NCBI GenBank assembly: GCA_964292325.1
Contig: CAXYVG010000016.1
Location: forward strand, 1-51,285
Length of the DNA stretch: 51,285 bases
Direction of reading: 5' to 3'
Source of the DNA: CTSoil-075 sp964292325
GTDB taxonomy: Bacteria; Bacillota; Negativicutes; DSM-13327
Shown piece by piece: positions 1-9,299 of the stretch (within the stretch, counting starts at the first letter, position 1; each line of letters begins with the position of its first letter). The notes under the pieces were generated by a model. The model worked only from the letters and a program-made list of their open reading frames with translations. It did no database searches and was not told the origin of the DNA. Position numbers and translations under genes: made by a program.

Positions 1-54
1 ATAAACATAAATGAAACATTGTTATGATAGGTACGATATAGTTTGTGAATTATA

Positions 55-82
55 TTGACAAATTATGATAAAGAAATATAAT
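55..82 (+). promoter_or_regulatory. Predicted sigma-A promoter of the desulfoferrodoxin gene
   Basis: A consensus -35 TTGACA (55-60) and a consensus -10 TATAAT (77-82) are separated by 16 bp. The start codon of the next gene is about 60 bp downstream, so this is a good candidate for its own promoter. Confidence 0.75.
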
Positions 83-143
83 GGAACTAGGAGTATTCAA
101 AATAGTGATATTTTTCAAATAATTTACTGAAGGGGGATTCATT

Positions 144-584
144 ATGGCTAAGAATTTGGGATTTTACAGATGTCCTACTTGTGGATATACGTTAGAGGTT
201 GTTGAATTGGGTCAGAAGAAGATGGTTTGTACTGGAGAATCATATGCTCATACTTGTTTTCTAGCGGATGCGATTGTAAGCTGTTGTGGTAAGGCGATGG
301 AACTACTAGAACCTAATACTGTGGAAGCTTCAACCGAAAAACATTTGCCGGTGGGTACTTTTACGGAAGATGGCAAATTGGTAGTGAAGGTTGGCAGCAT
401 AGCTCATCCGATGATTGCAGAGCATTCGATTCAATGGATTTGCATTGCATATGGCGACACCATACAGCGAATTAAACTAGAACCAGGTCAAACGCCTGAG
501 GCAACCTTTTGCGTGCCAAATGCGACAAAAGTGGATATGTATGCGTATTGCAACCTTCATGGCCTTTGGAAAGCGACTATTTAA
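144..584 (+). CDS. dfx: Desulfoferrodoxin (superoxide reductase) with an enlarged N-terminal metal loop
   Basis: Cytoplasmic superoxide reductase, which reduces superoxide to peroxide without making oxygen and is typical of anaerobes. The C-terminal domain carries the expected centre II ligands: His67, His88, His94, Cys136 and His139 (YCNLHG). The N-terminal rubredoxin-like domain has CxxC at 10-13 and CC at 47-48. In the family these pairs are usually about 15 residues apart. Here they are 33 apart, and the insert contains Cys29, His36 and Cys38. The start is preceded by a GAAGGGGGA ribosome-binding site. The gene is a single transcription unit between a consensus promoter and a hairpin terminator. 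Family assignment is firm; whether centre I is a normal desulforedoxin-type site is uncertain. Confidence 0.93.
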   Translation: MAKNLGFYRCPTCGYTLEVVELGQKKMVCTGESYAHTCFLADAIVSCCGKAMELLEPNTVEASTEKHLPVGTFTEDGKLVVKVGSIAHPMIAEHSIQWICIAYGDTIQRIKLEPGQTPEATFCVPNATKVDMYAYCNLHGLWKATI

Positions 585-644
585 CTAGCTGAGGGGAATC
601 TTCTGAACAAAAACAAATGCAAACGGTTACATAAATAAAAATGG

Positions 645-684
645 AAAGTGGCTACCTCAAAAAAATGAGATAGCCACTTTTTTT
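645..684 (+). terminator. Rho-independent terminator after the desulfoferrodoxin gene
   Basis: A near-perfect 15-bp stem (arms 645-659 and 666-680) is followed by a run of T. It ends the desulfoferrodoxin transcript. Confidence 0.85.
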
Positions 685-870
685 CTGCGATCGTGAAACG
701 TATATTAATAGCGTACCTGATTATCTTATTGTATGGAATGGAATGGTTAAAAAACTGTTTTTGCTTTATAATATAATTATTAATTTGAAAACCAAAACAA
801 CAATAGGATGCAGATATAGTTACTCAAGAATATTGAATATTATAGATGTAATATTAGGAAGGAACAAAGC

Positions 871-3800
871 ATGGTAGAAATCGTTAATTCAAATCACGAT
901 AATAGTAATTTCGTACACCTCCATGTCCATACGGAATATAGTTTACTTGATGGTGCTAGCCGTATTACGAGTCTAGTACAAAGGGCTAAGGAACTGGGGA
1001 TGCCAGCTATCGCCATTACGGATCATGGAAGCATGTATGGGATTATTGATTTTTATAAACAGGCTAAAAAGCAAGGAATTAAACCGATTATTGGTTGTGA
1101 AGTATATGTCGCGCCGCGGTCGCGTAGAGAGCGATGTACTGTGGATGGTGAAAATTATTATCATTTGGTGTTATTGGCAGAGACCGATGAAGGGTACCGA
1201 AATTTAATTGAATTGGTTTCAAGAGCCAATACCGAAGGGTTTTATTATAAACCAAGGGTGGATACGGAGCTACTTACGCAGTATAGCAAAGGACTGATTT
1301 GTTTAAGTGCTTGTATCGCTGGGGAAATACCATCTTGGATGCTAAAGGGCAACAATGGCAAAGCAGAGGCAGTAGCCAAAGAGTATATCAATATTTTTGG
1401 CAAGGAAAATTTCTTTCTTGAATTACAAGATCATGGAATACCAGAACAAAAGATTGTAAATGGATTATTAATCGAAATGTCGCAGAAGTTAGGTATTGGC
1501 TTAGTCGCAACGAATGATTTACATTATATTGATAAAAAAGATGCAGAATGTCATGATGTATTACTATGCATTCAAATGGGGAAAACGATTGATGATACCA
1601 ATCGAATGAAGTTTTCTACCAGTGAATTTTATTTAAAAAGTTATAGTGAGATGAATCAACTATTTAGCGATTATCCAGACGCATTGACCAATACTTGCGC
1701 GATTGCAGAGCGCTGTAATGTAACGTTAGATTTTGGTAATATGTACTTACCGGAATTTCCTGTGCCAGAAGGACTAACTGCTGATCTATATTTGGCCCAG
1801 TTATGCCAAAGTCAATTAACAAAACGATACAGTGAAGTGACGTCAGAGGTTGAGGCACGTCTAGAATATGAATTATCGGTTATTTATAAGATGGGCTATT
1901 CAGGCTATTTTCTCATTGTATGGGATTTTATTAACTATGCTAGAACGCAAGATATCCCTGTAGGGCCAGGTAGAGGGTCTGCTGCTGGTAGTATGGTAGC
2001 GTATTTGCTTAAAATCACGAATATTGATCCTCTAAAATACAGTTTGCTATTTGAACGATTTTTAAATCCTGAACGCGTTAGTATGCCTGATATTGATATT
2101 GATTTTTGCTATGTAAAACGTGGCAAGATTATTGAATATGTGTCAGAACGTTATGGTGCGGATAAAGTGGCACAGATTATTACCTTTGGTACCATGGCAG
2201 CGAAAGGCGCCATTCGTGATGTCGGGCGGGCTTTAAATATGTCCTATGGCGAAGTGGATCGGATTGCAAAAATGGTCCCCAATGAGCTTGGTATTACGCT
2301 GCGGCGCTCTTTAAAAGTAAACGCTGAAATGCAAGGGGCATATGAAACGGAAGAGCCCGTTCGGAAGCTTTTAGATTTGGCAATGGCTGTTGAGGGATTG
2401 CCGCGGCATGCTTCGACTCATGCGGCGGGTCTGGTTATTTCGCAGCAACCATTAACTCATTATGTACCGCTGCAAAACTCGTCTGAGGGTTTTTTAACCA
2501 CGCAGTATGATAAGGATAAGGTCGAGGAAATCGGACTACTAAAGATGGATTTGCTTGGTCTTAGGACATTAACGGTCATTGGTGATACTCTTACACTTGT
2601 CAAGGAAAACCGAGGAATTCAGATTGATATTGACGACATTCCTTTGGATGATGTGAAAGTCTGCACGATGCTGGCTCATGGTGATACGGCAGGGGTATTT
2701 CAACTAGAATCAAGTGGAATTACGACCTTAGTCAAAGATTTGAAACCAGAATGCTTTGCCGATCTGATACCGCTCGTCGCATTATACCGGCCAGGACCGC
2801 TAGGAAGTGGCATGGTTGCAGACTTTATTAATGGTCGGCATGGAAAACGCGAGGTTACGTATGTGCATCCTCTCTTAGAACCGATACTAAAGGAAACCTT
2901 TGGCGTTATCTTGTATCAAGAGCAGGTTATGCAGATTGCGTCTGCTATGGCTGGTTTTACTTTAGGACAGGCTGATATGCTACGTCGTGCAATGGGAAAA
3001 AAGAAGCATGATGTGCTAAATGCACAACGGGAAAATTTTTTGCAAGGAGCAAATGAAAGAAATATTGATAGCAAAGTGGCTGGAGATATTTTTGATTTGA
3101 TGGCTCATTTTGCTGATTATGGCTTTAATAAATCTCATAGTGCAGCGTATGCGTTAGTGGCCTATCAAACTGCTTATCTAAAGGCAAATTTTCCTCAGGA
3201 ATTTATGGCAGCTTTATTATCTAGCGTAATGGGGACCAATGGAAAAGTCGGTTATTATATTGAAGCATGTAGGCAAATGGGCATTGGTATGTTACCACCC
3301 GATATTAATGCTAGTTATAATAGCTTTAGCGTAGAGCAATCATCGATACGTTTTGGGCTTGCTGCTGTAAAAAATGTGGGTGAAAATGCGATTTTAAATC
3401 TAATCCGTGCTCGCGAGGCAGAAGGACCTTTTACATCATTAGTGGATTTTTGTACGCGAGTGGATATGCGGTTAGTCAATAAGCGGGTAATTGAAAGTTT
3501 AATTAAGTGTGGAGCGTTTGATTCTTTTGGCGCAAAACGCTCGCAGCTGTTGGCTATTTTAGAACGAGCGGTTGATGTAGCAGCTGTTTGCCAGCGTGAT
3601 AAAGCAAGTGGGCAAATTGGACTATTTTGTGAAGAAACGTTGCATGAGGCAGCCGAGGTGATGTTACCTGATATACCAGAAATCCCAAAGGATCAATTGT
3701 TGGTGATGGAAAAGGAGATTACAGGTTTTTATGTAACGGGGCATCCATTAGATGCATACCGTGATAAAATGAATCATGCTACCCCATTAAGTGAAATAGT

Positions 3801-4302
3801 CAGTGGTAATTATAAGGATGGGAAAAATGTAAAGGTGGCAGGTTTAATTAATACGGCGAAACGCATTACTACCAAAAATGGTGATATGATGTGCTTTTTG
3901 ACTCTTGAAGATTTTACCGATCAGCTTGAAATTGTAGTTTTTCCAAGAGTTTTTGATAAATGCAGTAAATTTACCCTTCCCGATATGGCGGTGCAGGTGT
4001 CAGGGCGCTTAAGTGCGAGCGATGAGGGGGCTAAAGTACTTGCTGATGGTATTCGAAGTTTGGATGATGCAATGAATGCTGAAGTGCGGATTAAAATTTC
4101 CAAACAACAAGAAACAGCGGAAATCTTTGAACAGCTAAAAGAAGTATTAAAAAAATATCCAGGACCGATGATTGTATTTTTGCATTTGATGGATAGTCGC
4201 CGGATTATTAAGACTGAAAAACAGTTTTGGATTGAACCTTCCTCTGAGGCGGTGGAAGCTTTAGAAGCGATCATTGGCAAAGGGAGAGTCGTGATTGTAT
4301 AA
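871..4302 (+). CDS. dnaE: DNA polymerase III alpha subunit, DnaE type
   Basis: Replicative DNA polymerase catalytic subunit, 1143 residues, full length for the DnaE1-like group. The N-terminal PHP domain begins with HLHVHTEYSLLDG near residue 17. The polymerase palm carries the metal-binding MPDIDIDFCY motif near residue 405. A helix-hairpin-helix region and an OB-fold (VKVAGLINTAKRI onward, about residue 989) complete the expected order. The start is supported by AGGAAGG eight bases upstream. The frame is intact and is followed at once by a strong terminator, so it is a single-gene unit. Firmicutes usually also have PolC; it is not in this window. Confidence 0.97.
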   Translation: MVEIVNSNHDNSNFVHLHVHTEYSLLDGASRITSLVQRAKELGMPAIAITDHGSMYGIIDFYKQAKKQGIKPIIGCEVYVAPRSRRERCTVDGENYYHLVLLAETDEGYRNLIELVSRANTEGFYYKPRVDTELLTQYSKGLICLSACIAGEIPSWMLKGNNGKAEAVAKEYINIFGKENFFLELQDHGIPEQKIVNGLLIEMSQKLGIGLVATNDLHYIDKKDAECHDVLLCIQMGKTIDDTNRMKFSTSEFYLKSYSEMNQLFSDYPDALTNTCAIAERCNVTLDFGNMYLPEFPVPEGLTADLYLAQLCQSQLTKRYSEVTSEVEARLEYELSVIYKMGYSGYFLIVWDFINYARTQDIPVGPGRGSAAGSMVAYLLKITNIDPLKYSLLFERFLNPERVSMPDIDIDFCYVKRGKIIEYVSERYGADKVAQIITFGTMAAKGAIRDVGRALNMSYGEVDRIAKMVPNELGITLRRSLKVNAEMQGAYETEEPVRKLLDLAMAVEGLPRHASTHAAGLVISQQPLTHYVPLQNSSEGFLTTQYDKDKVEEIGLLKMDLLGLRTLTVIGDTLTLVKENRGIQIDIDDIPLDDVKVCTMLAHGDTAGVFQLESSGITTLVKDLKPECFADLIPLVALYRPGPLGSGMVADFINGRHGKREVTYVHPLLEPILKETFGVILYQEQVMQIASAMAGFTLGQADMLRRAMGKKKHDVLNAQRENFLQGANERNIDSKVAGDIFDLMAHFADYGFNKSHSAAYALVAYQTAYLKANFPQEFMAALLSSVMGTNGKVGYYIEACRQMGIGMLPPDINASYNSFSVEQSSIRFGLAAVKNVGENAILNLIRAREAEGPFTSLVDFCTRVDMRLVNKRVIESLIKCGAFDSFGAKRSQLLAILERAVDVAAVCQRDKASGQIGLFCEETLHEAAEVMLPDIPEIPKDQLLVMEKEITGFYVTGHPLDAYRDKMNHATPLSEIVSGNYKDGKNVKVAGLINTAKRITTKNGDMMCFLTLEDFTDQLEIVVFPRVFDKCSKFTLPDMAVQVSGRLSASDEGAKVLADGIRSLDDAMNAEVRIKISKQQETAEIFEQLKEVLKKYPGPMIVFLHLMDSRRIIKTEKQFWIEPSSEAVEALEAIIGKGRVVIV

Positions 4303-4334
4303 AGAGAACTTGGCTACGGCCAAGTTCTCTTATT
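4303..4334 (+). terminator. Rho-independent terminator after dnaE
   Basis: A perfect 12-bp stem (4303-4314 and 4319-4330) with a TACG tetraloop follows the dnaE stop codon directly. Confidence 0.85.
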
Positions 4335-4402
4335 TTCCAGTATATAAGACGGTAACTACAATTATGTATTTTATTGGAAAAAAACATGGCGATCCTCCCT
4401 AA

Positions 4403-4432
4403 GATATGTTATTATTTGTATTATAACATATC
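4403..4432. repeat. Inverted repeat in the dnaE to pyk intergenic region
   Basis: A perfect 10-bp inverted repeat (GATATGTTAT and ATAACATATC) with a 10-base spacer lies about 190 bp upstream of the next gene. It has no clean T-run, so it could be an operator or a weak terminator. The rest of 4335-4621 shows no gene. Confidence 0.4.
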
Positions 4433-4621
4433 GTTTCGTTGCAAAATGGATTACTTCTTGATTCTATAAGAGTGAATATAAGAAAATTTAAGCAGAGAGT
4501 TGCATGATCTTGCAGGAATCCTGTTTATAATGGAGAAAACTATAGTGAATTAATGAAGGGAATAGTAATCATACTAATATTTATGGGGAATTATAAGATT
4601 GACTAGATTATAGGAGGAATT

Positions 4622-4828
4622 ATGTGGACTGTAATATATATTGCTAAGAATCGTGCACAAGCTGAAAAAATTAAGGATTTACTTTGTACTGAAGGTATTT
4701 TAGCCAATACAAAGGCAAATGGTGCTGCTTCTAATATTGGCGATGGATTATATGAAATCTTGGTATTGGAATCAGAAGCCAATGAGGCAAATGAGATTAT
4801 TTGTCAACATGCAATAATGAAAAAATAG
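4622..4828 (+). CDS. Small conserved protein, DUF2007-like
   Basis: A 68-residue soluble protein starting with a beta-strand segment (MWTVIYIAKN) followed by a helix with AEKIKDLL. This layout matches small DUF2007-type putative signal-transducing proteins and ACT-like folds; the function is unknown. The ATG has an excellent AGGAGGAAT ribosome-binding site. It sits 13 bp before pyk and is probably co-transcribed with it, which hints at a link to glycolysis but proves none. Confidence 0.7.
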   Translation: MWTVIYIAKNRAQAEKIKDLLCTEGILANTKANGAASNIGDGLYEILVLESEANEANEIICQHAIMKK

Positions 4829-4841
4829 GGAGAGTGTTAGG

Positions 4842-6581
4842 ATGTTGAAAAAGACTAAGATTATCTGTACTCTTGGACCTAGTACTGATAAACCAGGAAT
4901 TCTAGAGGCTATGCTGGAATCCGGTATGAATGTATGTCGATTTAATTTCTCTCATGGAACACATCCTGAACAAGGAAAACGTATTGAAATGATACGCGTT
5001 GCAAGTCGTACGCTAAATAAAAGAGTCGCATTGCTTCTTGATACGAAGGGACCAGAAATGCGTTTGGGTAAATTTGCTGGTGGTAAGGTGCAACTCGAAA
5101 AAGGGCAACAGTTTACTTTGACTGCTCAGGAAATGGTAGGTACGGCCGAAAAAGCAACGGTTAATTATAGTTCATTACCACAAGAGGTGGTAGTGGGGAA
5201 CCTTATTTTACTATCAGATGGTCTGGTCAGTTTATCGGTTGATGCGATACAGGGTGAAGAAATTATTACTACTGTACAAAATAGTGGCATAATTAGTGAT
5301 CGGAAAAGGGTAGCAGTACCTGGTGCGATTCTTAATTTGCCATTTTTATCGGAACAAGATAAAATGGATATTTTATTTGGTATTGAACAAGATATGGATT
5401 TTATTGCGGCATCTTTTGTGCAACGTGCAGCGGATATTTTAGCCATTCGTAATTTGCTTGAAAGTATGAATACCAATATGGAGATCATTGCTAAGATTGA
5501 GAATGCAGAAGGTGTTCGTAATATTGATGAAATATTAAAAGTTGCGGATGGAATTATGGTGGCTAGAGGGGATTTGGGGGTAGAAATACCTGCTGAAGAA
5601 GTTCCGATTGTACAAAAATTATTAATTAAAAAGGCAAATGCTGCTGGAAAACCAGTTATTACCGCTACCCAAATGTTAGAATCTATGATGACAAATCCTC
5701 GACCGACTCGAGCGGAAGCGAGTGATATTGCCAACGCCATTATGGATGGTACGGATTGTATTATGCTAAGTGGAGAAACCGCATCAGGCGATCATCCCGT
5801 AGAAGCAGTAGAAACGATGGCTAGAATTGCGATTCGCGCAGAAGAAACGTTAACAACTAAGATGTTCACGATGAGTCAGTATACCACGACGGATGCCATT
5901 AGCCATGCGACGGTACAAGTAGCTCAGGAATTACAGGCTGCCGCGATTGTGACGGCAACCGAACATGGATATACTGCGCGGATGGTATCGAAGTATCGCC
6001 CGAAGGCGAATATCATTGCTGTTACACCGCATGAAAAAACAATGCGTCGCATGATGCTGTTTTGGGGTGTACAGTCTGTACTTGGTACGACTACTACCAA
6101 TACAGATGATATGGTGCAAAATGCGATTACCAGATCAGTGGAACAAGGTTTTGTAAATGAGGGTGACTTAGTAGTTATTACTGCTGGGGTGCCAGTAGGG
6201 ACAACTGGCACGACCAATATGATTCGAGTACATGTAGTAGGTAATGTTTTACTTCGGGGTGTAGGGATTGGGCAGAAGTCGATAACAGGGAAAATTTGTA
6301 TAGCTCACTCCATGCATGATGTTACTACGAAAATGAAACCTGGAGATATTTTAGTAATTGCTGGTATAGATGAAGAAACGGCTGCCTATGCCACTAAAGC
6401 GGGAGCTATTATCGCAGAGGAAGGCGGTTTAACTTCTAACGCCGCTGTGGTAGGTATTAGTACAGGAATACCTGTTATTGTTGGTGCAGATGGTGCTGTT
6501 GAACGTTTAAAAGATGGAATGCTTGTTACCGTTGATACGGTAAGAGGAGTTATATACCAAGGAGAGATAAACGCTAGATAG
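4842..6581 (+). CDS. pyk: Pyruvate kinase with C-terminal PEP-utilising-enzyme domain
   Basis: Catalyses phosphoenolpyruvate plus ADP to pyruvate plus ATP, the last step of glycolysis. The protein has 579 residues: a pyruvate kinase barrel and alpha/beta domain (about 1-470, with KTKIICTLGPS at the N-terminus, MVARGDLGVEIP and MLSGETASGDHP), then the extra C-terminal domain found in Bacillus-type enzymes (about 490-575). In that domain the usual TSHAA motif reads LTSNAAVVG, so the histidine is replaced by asparagine. dnaE and pyk often flank pfkA in related bacteria; no pfkA lies between them here. Confidence 0.97.
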   Translation: MLKKTKIICTLGPSTDKPGILEAMLESGMNVCRFNFSHGTHPEQGKRIEMIRVASRTLNKRVALLLDTKGPEMRLGKFAGGKVQLEKGQQFTLTAQEMVGTAEKATVNYSSLPQEVVVGNLILLSDGLVSLSVDAIQGEEIITTVQNSGIISDRKRVAVPGAILNLPFLSEQDKMDILFGIEQDMDFIAASFVQRAADILAIRNLLESMNTNMEIIAKIENAEGVRNIDEILKVADGIMVARGDLGVEIPAEEVPIVQKLLIKKANAAGKPVITATQMLESMMTNPRPTRAEASDIANAIMDGTDCIMLSGETASGDHPVEAVETMARIAIRAEETLTTKMFTMSQYTTTDAISHATVQVAQELQAAAIVTATEHGYTARMVSKYRPKANIIAVTPHEKTMRRMMLFWGVQSVLGTTTTNTDDMVQNAITRSVEQGFVNEGDLVVITAGVPVGTTGTTNMIRVHVVGNVLLRGVGIGQKSITGKICIAHSMHDVTTKMKPGDILVIAGIDEETAAYATKAGAIIAEEGGLTSNAAVVGISTGIPVIVGADGAVERLKDGMLVTVDTVRGVIYQGEINAR

Positions 6582-6619
6582 TTTGAAAAATATTCTGGCA
6601 GGAGCGGAGGGCGTTTGTA

Positions 6620-7990
6620 TTGTTCTGGGTGACACTGATAACTAGTATCGTTGCACTACTGATCATATTGAGTTGGTATTATTACCGGAATGTAGACTGG
6701 CAGATTAAGTTATTAACAGCTAGGTTGAAACGGGCGATCCACTTGAAAAAGCGAGATCAACGAGTTGTGCAACAGCTATTAAAAAAAATCTATGTCATCA
6801 TTCAAAAAAGCACAGCAGAAAATAATTCAATCGTCGTTTATCAATCCTTAGACCTACTTAAATTAGCCTTTGGTTATGGCCTAGTACGCTCGAATGAGTC
6901 TACTAGGCTTATGGCTGTTGGTATAGCGGCATTACGCAGTAAAAATTACGATACCGCTAGCTTTGTTTTGGATACTTTTAGACCATTGGTACGCCAATTA
7001 CCAGCATCTGACAATTGCATTGCCATTGATCAGTTAACGTTAATTGGAGTATTGGCACTGAAGCAAAAACAAAATTTTTTGACAGCGAAAGTAGTAGAAT
7101 GTATTTTTTTTATTATGGAACAAACGGATGTAGCGGTTGATCGAAAAGTCTTGGCATCTGCTATTAAGGCGCTTAAAGTAATTGGGGTACTTGGACTACG
7201 TCGTCGTGATACTGCATTATTTCGCGAAATAACCATTCGTTTATCATCGTGGCTGATTGCCAATCCGAGGACTAATGATATAACCGAGGAAATAACCACT
7301 ATGCTTACAGCGTGGTTACATCGAATTGTATGGCTTGATGAGGGCTTTTTATTTGTTATCATTACGGATTTTACTTTCAGTTTGGTGGAAGCGCAAGTGT
7401 TATCAGCGAAGGGAGTGGAACTCATTGTTGACGAATGGGGAAGTATTGCAGCTTCTGCTTCGTTAAATCCTCGCAGTTCGATGGCAGGAGTTTTAGTAGA
7501 GTTTTTATTTAAAATAGCAAGTGTACAAAAGACCGATAAACAATGGAATAAGGTAGTGGACATTGCCGGTCGGGTAGCAAAGTTGGCAGTTTCTCGTCGT
7601 GGTCTTATGGATTCATTTATGGTTTTGCATCCCATGCTTGAAATAGGAAAGGATTTATTGTGGGCACAGCTGCAGTGTGTAGAGGCTGTTGATGTTTCTC
7701 GTCAACAACTTTTATATAAGGTAATAAGAGAATGTCTTATCGTTCTGACATATGCTGCAAGGCAAGATTTACTTGGTTCTACCGGAGAATCGATCATTTC
7801 TATTTATGAGCACTGGAGAAGTCGTCCTGAATGTATTAGCAATCAGAAAACTTTAAAAAAATATTGCCAGTTATTACTTCTGTTTTGGCTAAAAAATAAG
7901 CGAAAGTCTAAAAGAGAAATGGCAGGTGTCGCGAATTTTATAGATCCCATACTGTTTTCGAACAGAGAAAGGCAGAGGTTAGGTATATAG
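6620..7990 (+). CDS. Membrane-anchored hypothetical protein, helical
   Basis: 456 residues with a TTG start supported by GGAGCGGAGG. One N-terminal membrane segment (about residues 3-22) is followed by a basic stretch (KLLTARLKRAIHLKKR) and then a long, probably all-helical cytoplasmic region containing segments that resemble repeat helices. I do not recognise a catalytic motif or a named family. It lies 38 bp after pyk and ends at a shared terminator, so it may be the last gene of the pyk transcript. Confidence 0.75.
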   Translation: MFWVTLITSIVALLIILSWYYYRNVDWQIKLLTARLKRAIHLKKRDQRVVQQLLKKIYVIIQKSTAENNSIVVYQSLDLLKLAFGYGLVRSNESTRLMAVGIAALRSKNYDTASFVLDTFRPLVRQLPASDNCIAIDQLTLIGVLALKQKQNFLTAKVVECIFFIMEQTDVAVDRKVLASAIKALKVIGVLGLRRRDTALFREITIRLSSWLIANPRTNDITEEITTMLTAWLHRIVWLDEGFLFVIITDFTFSLVEAQVLSAKGVELIVDEWGSIAASASLNPRSSMAGVLVEFLFKIASVQKTDKQWNKVVDIAGRVAKLAVSRRGLMDSFMVLHPMLEIGKDLLWAQLQCVEAVDVSRQQLLYKVIRECLIVLTYAARQDLLGSTGESIISIYEHWRSRPECISNQKTLKKYCQLLLLFWLKNKRKSKREMAGVANFIDPILFSNRERQRLGI

Positions 7991-8000
7991 CATAATAAAA

Positions 8001-8030
8001 AAATCCGGTATTATACACCGGATTTTTGTT
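8001..8030. terminator. Bidirectional terminator between convergent genes
   Basis: A 9-bp stem AAATCCGGT/ACCGGATTT (8001-8009 and 8017-8025) has A-rich sequence on its left and TTTTTG on its right. It serves the plus-strand 456-residue gene and the minus-strand acyltransferase, whose stop codon lies inside it. Confidence 0.8.
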
Positions 8031-9147
8031 TTGGCAATTTGCTACCTGTTAGTAAAAAATTGATGAACGGGAAAAAAGTACTGATTTTGTTAACGAAGAT
8101 GGCAAACAATAAGCTACTACCTGTGGTGAATAAATAAAAGAAGATTACGACTCGTGCGGAGAGTATAATGTTGTGCCCGGATAGATAGCTATCGAGATAA
8201 TACATAATCAAAGGATGAATCAGATACACTAGATAGGAATATTTTCCGAACAGTGCGAGAAATTTCTTCGCTACTGCTGGAAGGTTTGGATTGTTAAATA
8301 AAAAGAATAAAAATAATGTAGTAGATAACGTATATAATACGCCGATTGGACTAAGCTGATGAGCGGTATTGACAGCTTGCTCCGGTTTATAGTGAGCAAC
8401 GTAGAGTAGATAATAATAAAATGATAGCATACCGCCAACAGTTACATAGAAAAAATTCCTAATATGCTTTGTATTGCGGTGGAGCCATTGTTCAAAATCA
8501 GCATAGCGCATGGCGCATACGGCACCTAATAAGAAAATAAAGAGATAATGCAATACCCAGTAATTTAAACGGAAAGATAAGGCTTTACTAATGTAATGAT
8601 TGGGAATATCTACTTTTAAGAGGTAGCTTGAATAATAGTTAAAGATGATCTGGAGAACTAAGATCACGCTTAGGTACCGGATGGGATGATCGATGATGCG
8701 CTGAACGATAAGGCGCCAAAGAGGCATGAGGGCATAAAACCATAGCAGAATCACCAAAAAATACAATTGGCAGGAAGCAAGGCCAAATAAAGCATATTCG
8801 TATAGTAAAGGTGGCTTCCATATCGAAAAATCGTTACTAATAAATGTATAGTGAAGCATATAAAAAAATGACCAGACAATATAGGGGAGTAAAACAGTGC
8901 GTGCGCGCCTTAGCAGGAACTGGGTATAGTTGAGTTTTGTTGTTAGGTCTTGGTTAATAAATAGACCGAAAGCTGATACGAAGAAAAAAATCGGTACACT
9001 AAAGCGAGTGAGGATTTCTAATAACGCAAATAGATGTATATTGACTGTAGGATTGCTAAGTGAATAAGAGCCAGTATGGATACCCACTACGCCGAGCATC
9101 GATATGCCGCGAATATATTCAAGAGCTGTTATTTTTTGTTTGGACAT
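8011..9147 (-). CDS. Acyltransferase family 3 integral membrane protein
   Basis: 378 residues with about ten membrane segments. The N-terminal EYIRGISMLGVVGIHTG is typical of Acyltransferase_3 proteins, which move acetyl or other acyl groups onto cell-surface polysaccharides, peptidoglycan or lipids. The His in the first membrane segment (GIHTG) is the conserved candidate catalytic residue. Upstream on the minus strand AGGAACCTTTCC lies just before the ATG. It is a single gene, divergent from the aminotransferase. The substrate cannot be read from sequence. Confidence 0.85.
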   Translation of the reverse strand: MSKQKITALEYIRGISMLGVVGIHTGSYSLSNPTVNIHLFALLEILTRFSVPIFFFVSAFGLFINQDLTTKLNYTQFLLRRARTVLLPYIVWSFFYMLHYTFISNDFSIWKPPLLYEYALFGLASCQLYFLVILLWFYALMPLWRLIVQRIIDHPIRYLSVILVLQIIFNYYSSYLLKVDIPNHYISKALSFRLNYWVLHYLFIFLLGAVCAMRYADFEQWLHRNTKHIRNFFYVTVGGMLSFYYYLLYVAHYKPEQAVNTAHQLSPIGVLYTLSTTLFLFFLFNNPNLPAVAKKFLALFGKYSYLVYLIHPLIMYYLDSYLSGHNIILSARVVIFFYLFTTGSSLLFAIFVNKISTFFPFINFLLTGSKLPKQKSGV

Positions 9148-9299
9148 GGAAAGGTTCCTTTCTTGTGCAAGTATACATTATGTTATACTACTTAATTCGT
9201 AATTCACTAAGATTATTCCTGCTTATCTGGATGGTAGGCAGGAATAATCAACACTTGTTTTGAATATGTAAATAGATGTCGCTTAAAGGGGGAATTAAA

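Noticed and set aside
5165..5740. 191-codon minus-strand frame inside pyk
   Set aside because: Antisense shadow of a clear coding gene with low-complexity composition.
7030..7635. 201-codon minus-strand frame inside the 456-residue gene
   Set aside because: Antisense to a frame with a proper start site and terminator; no ribosome-binding site.
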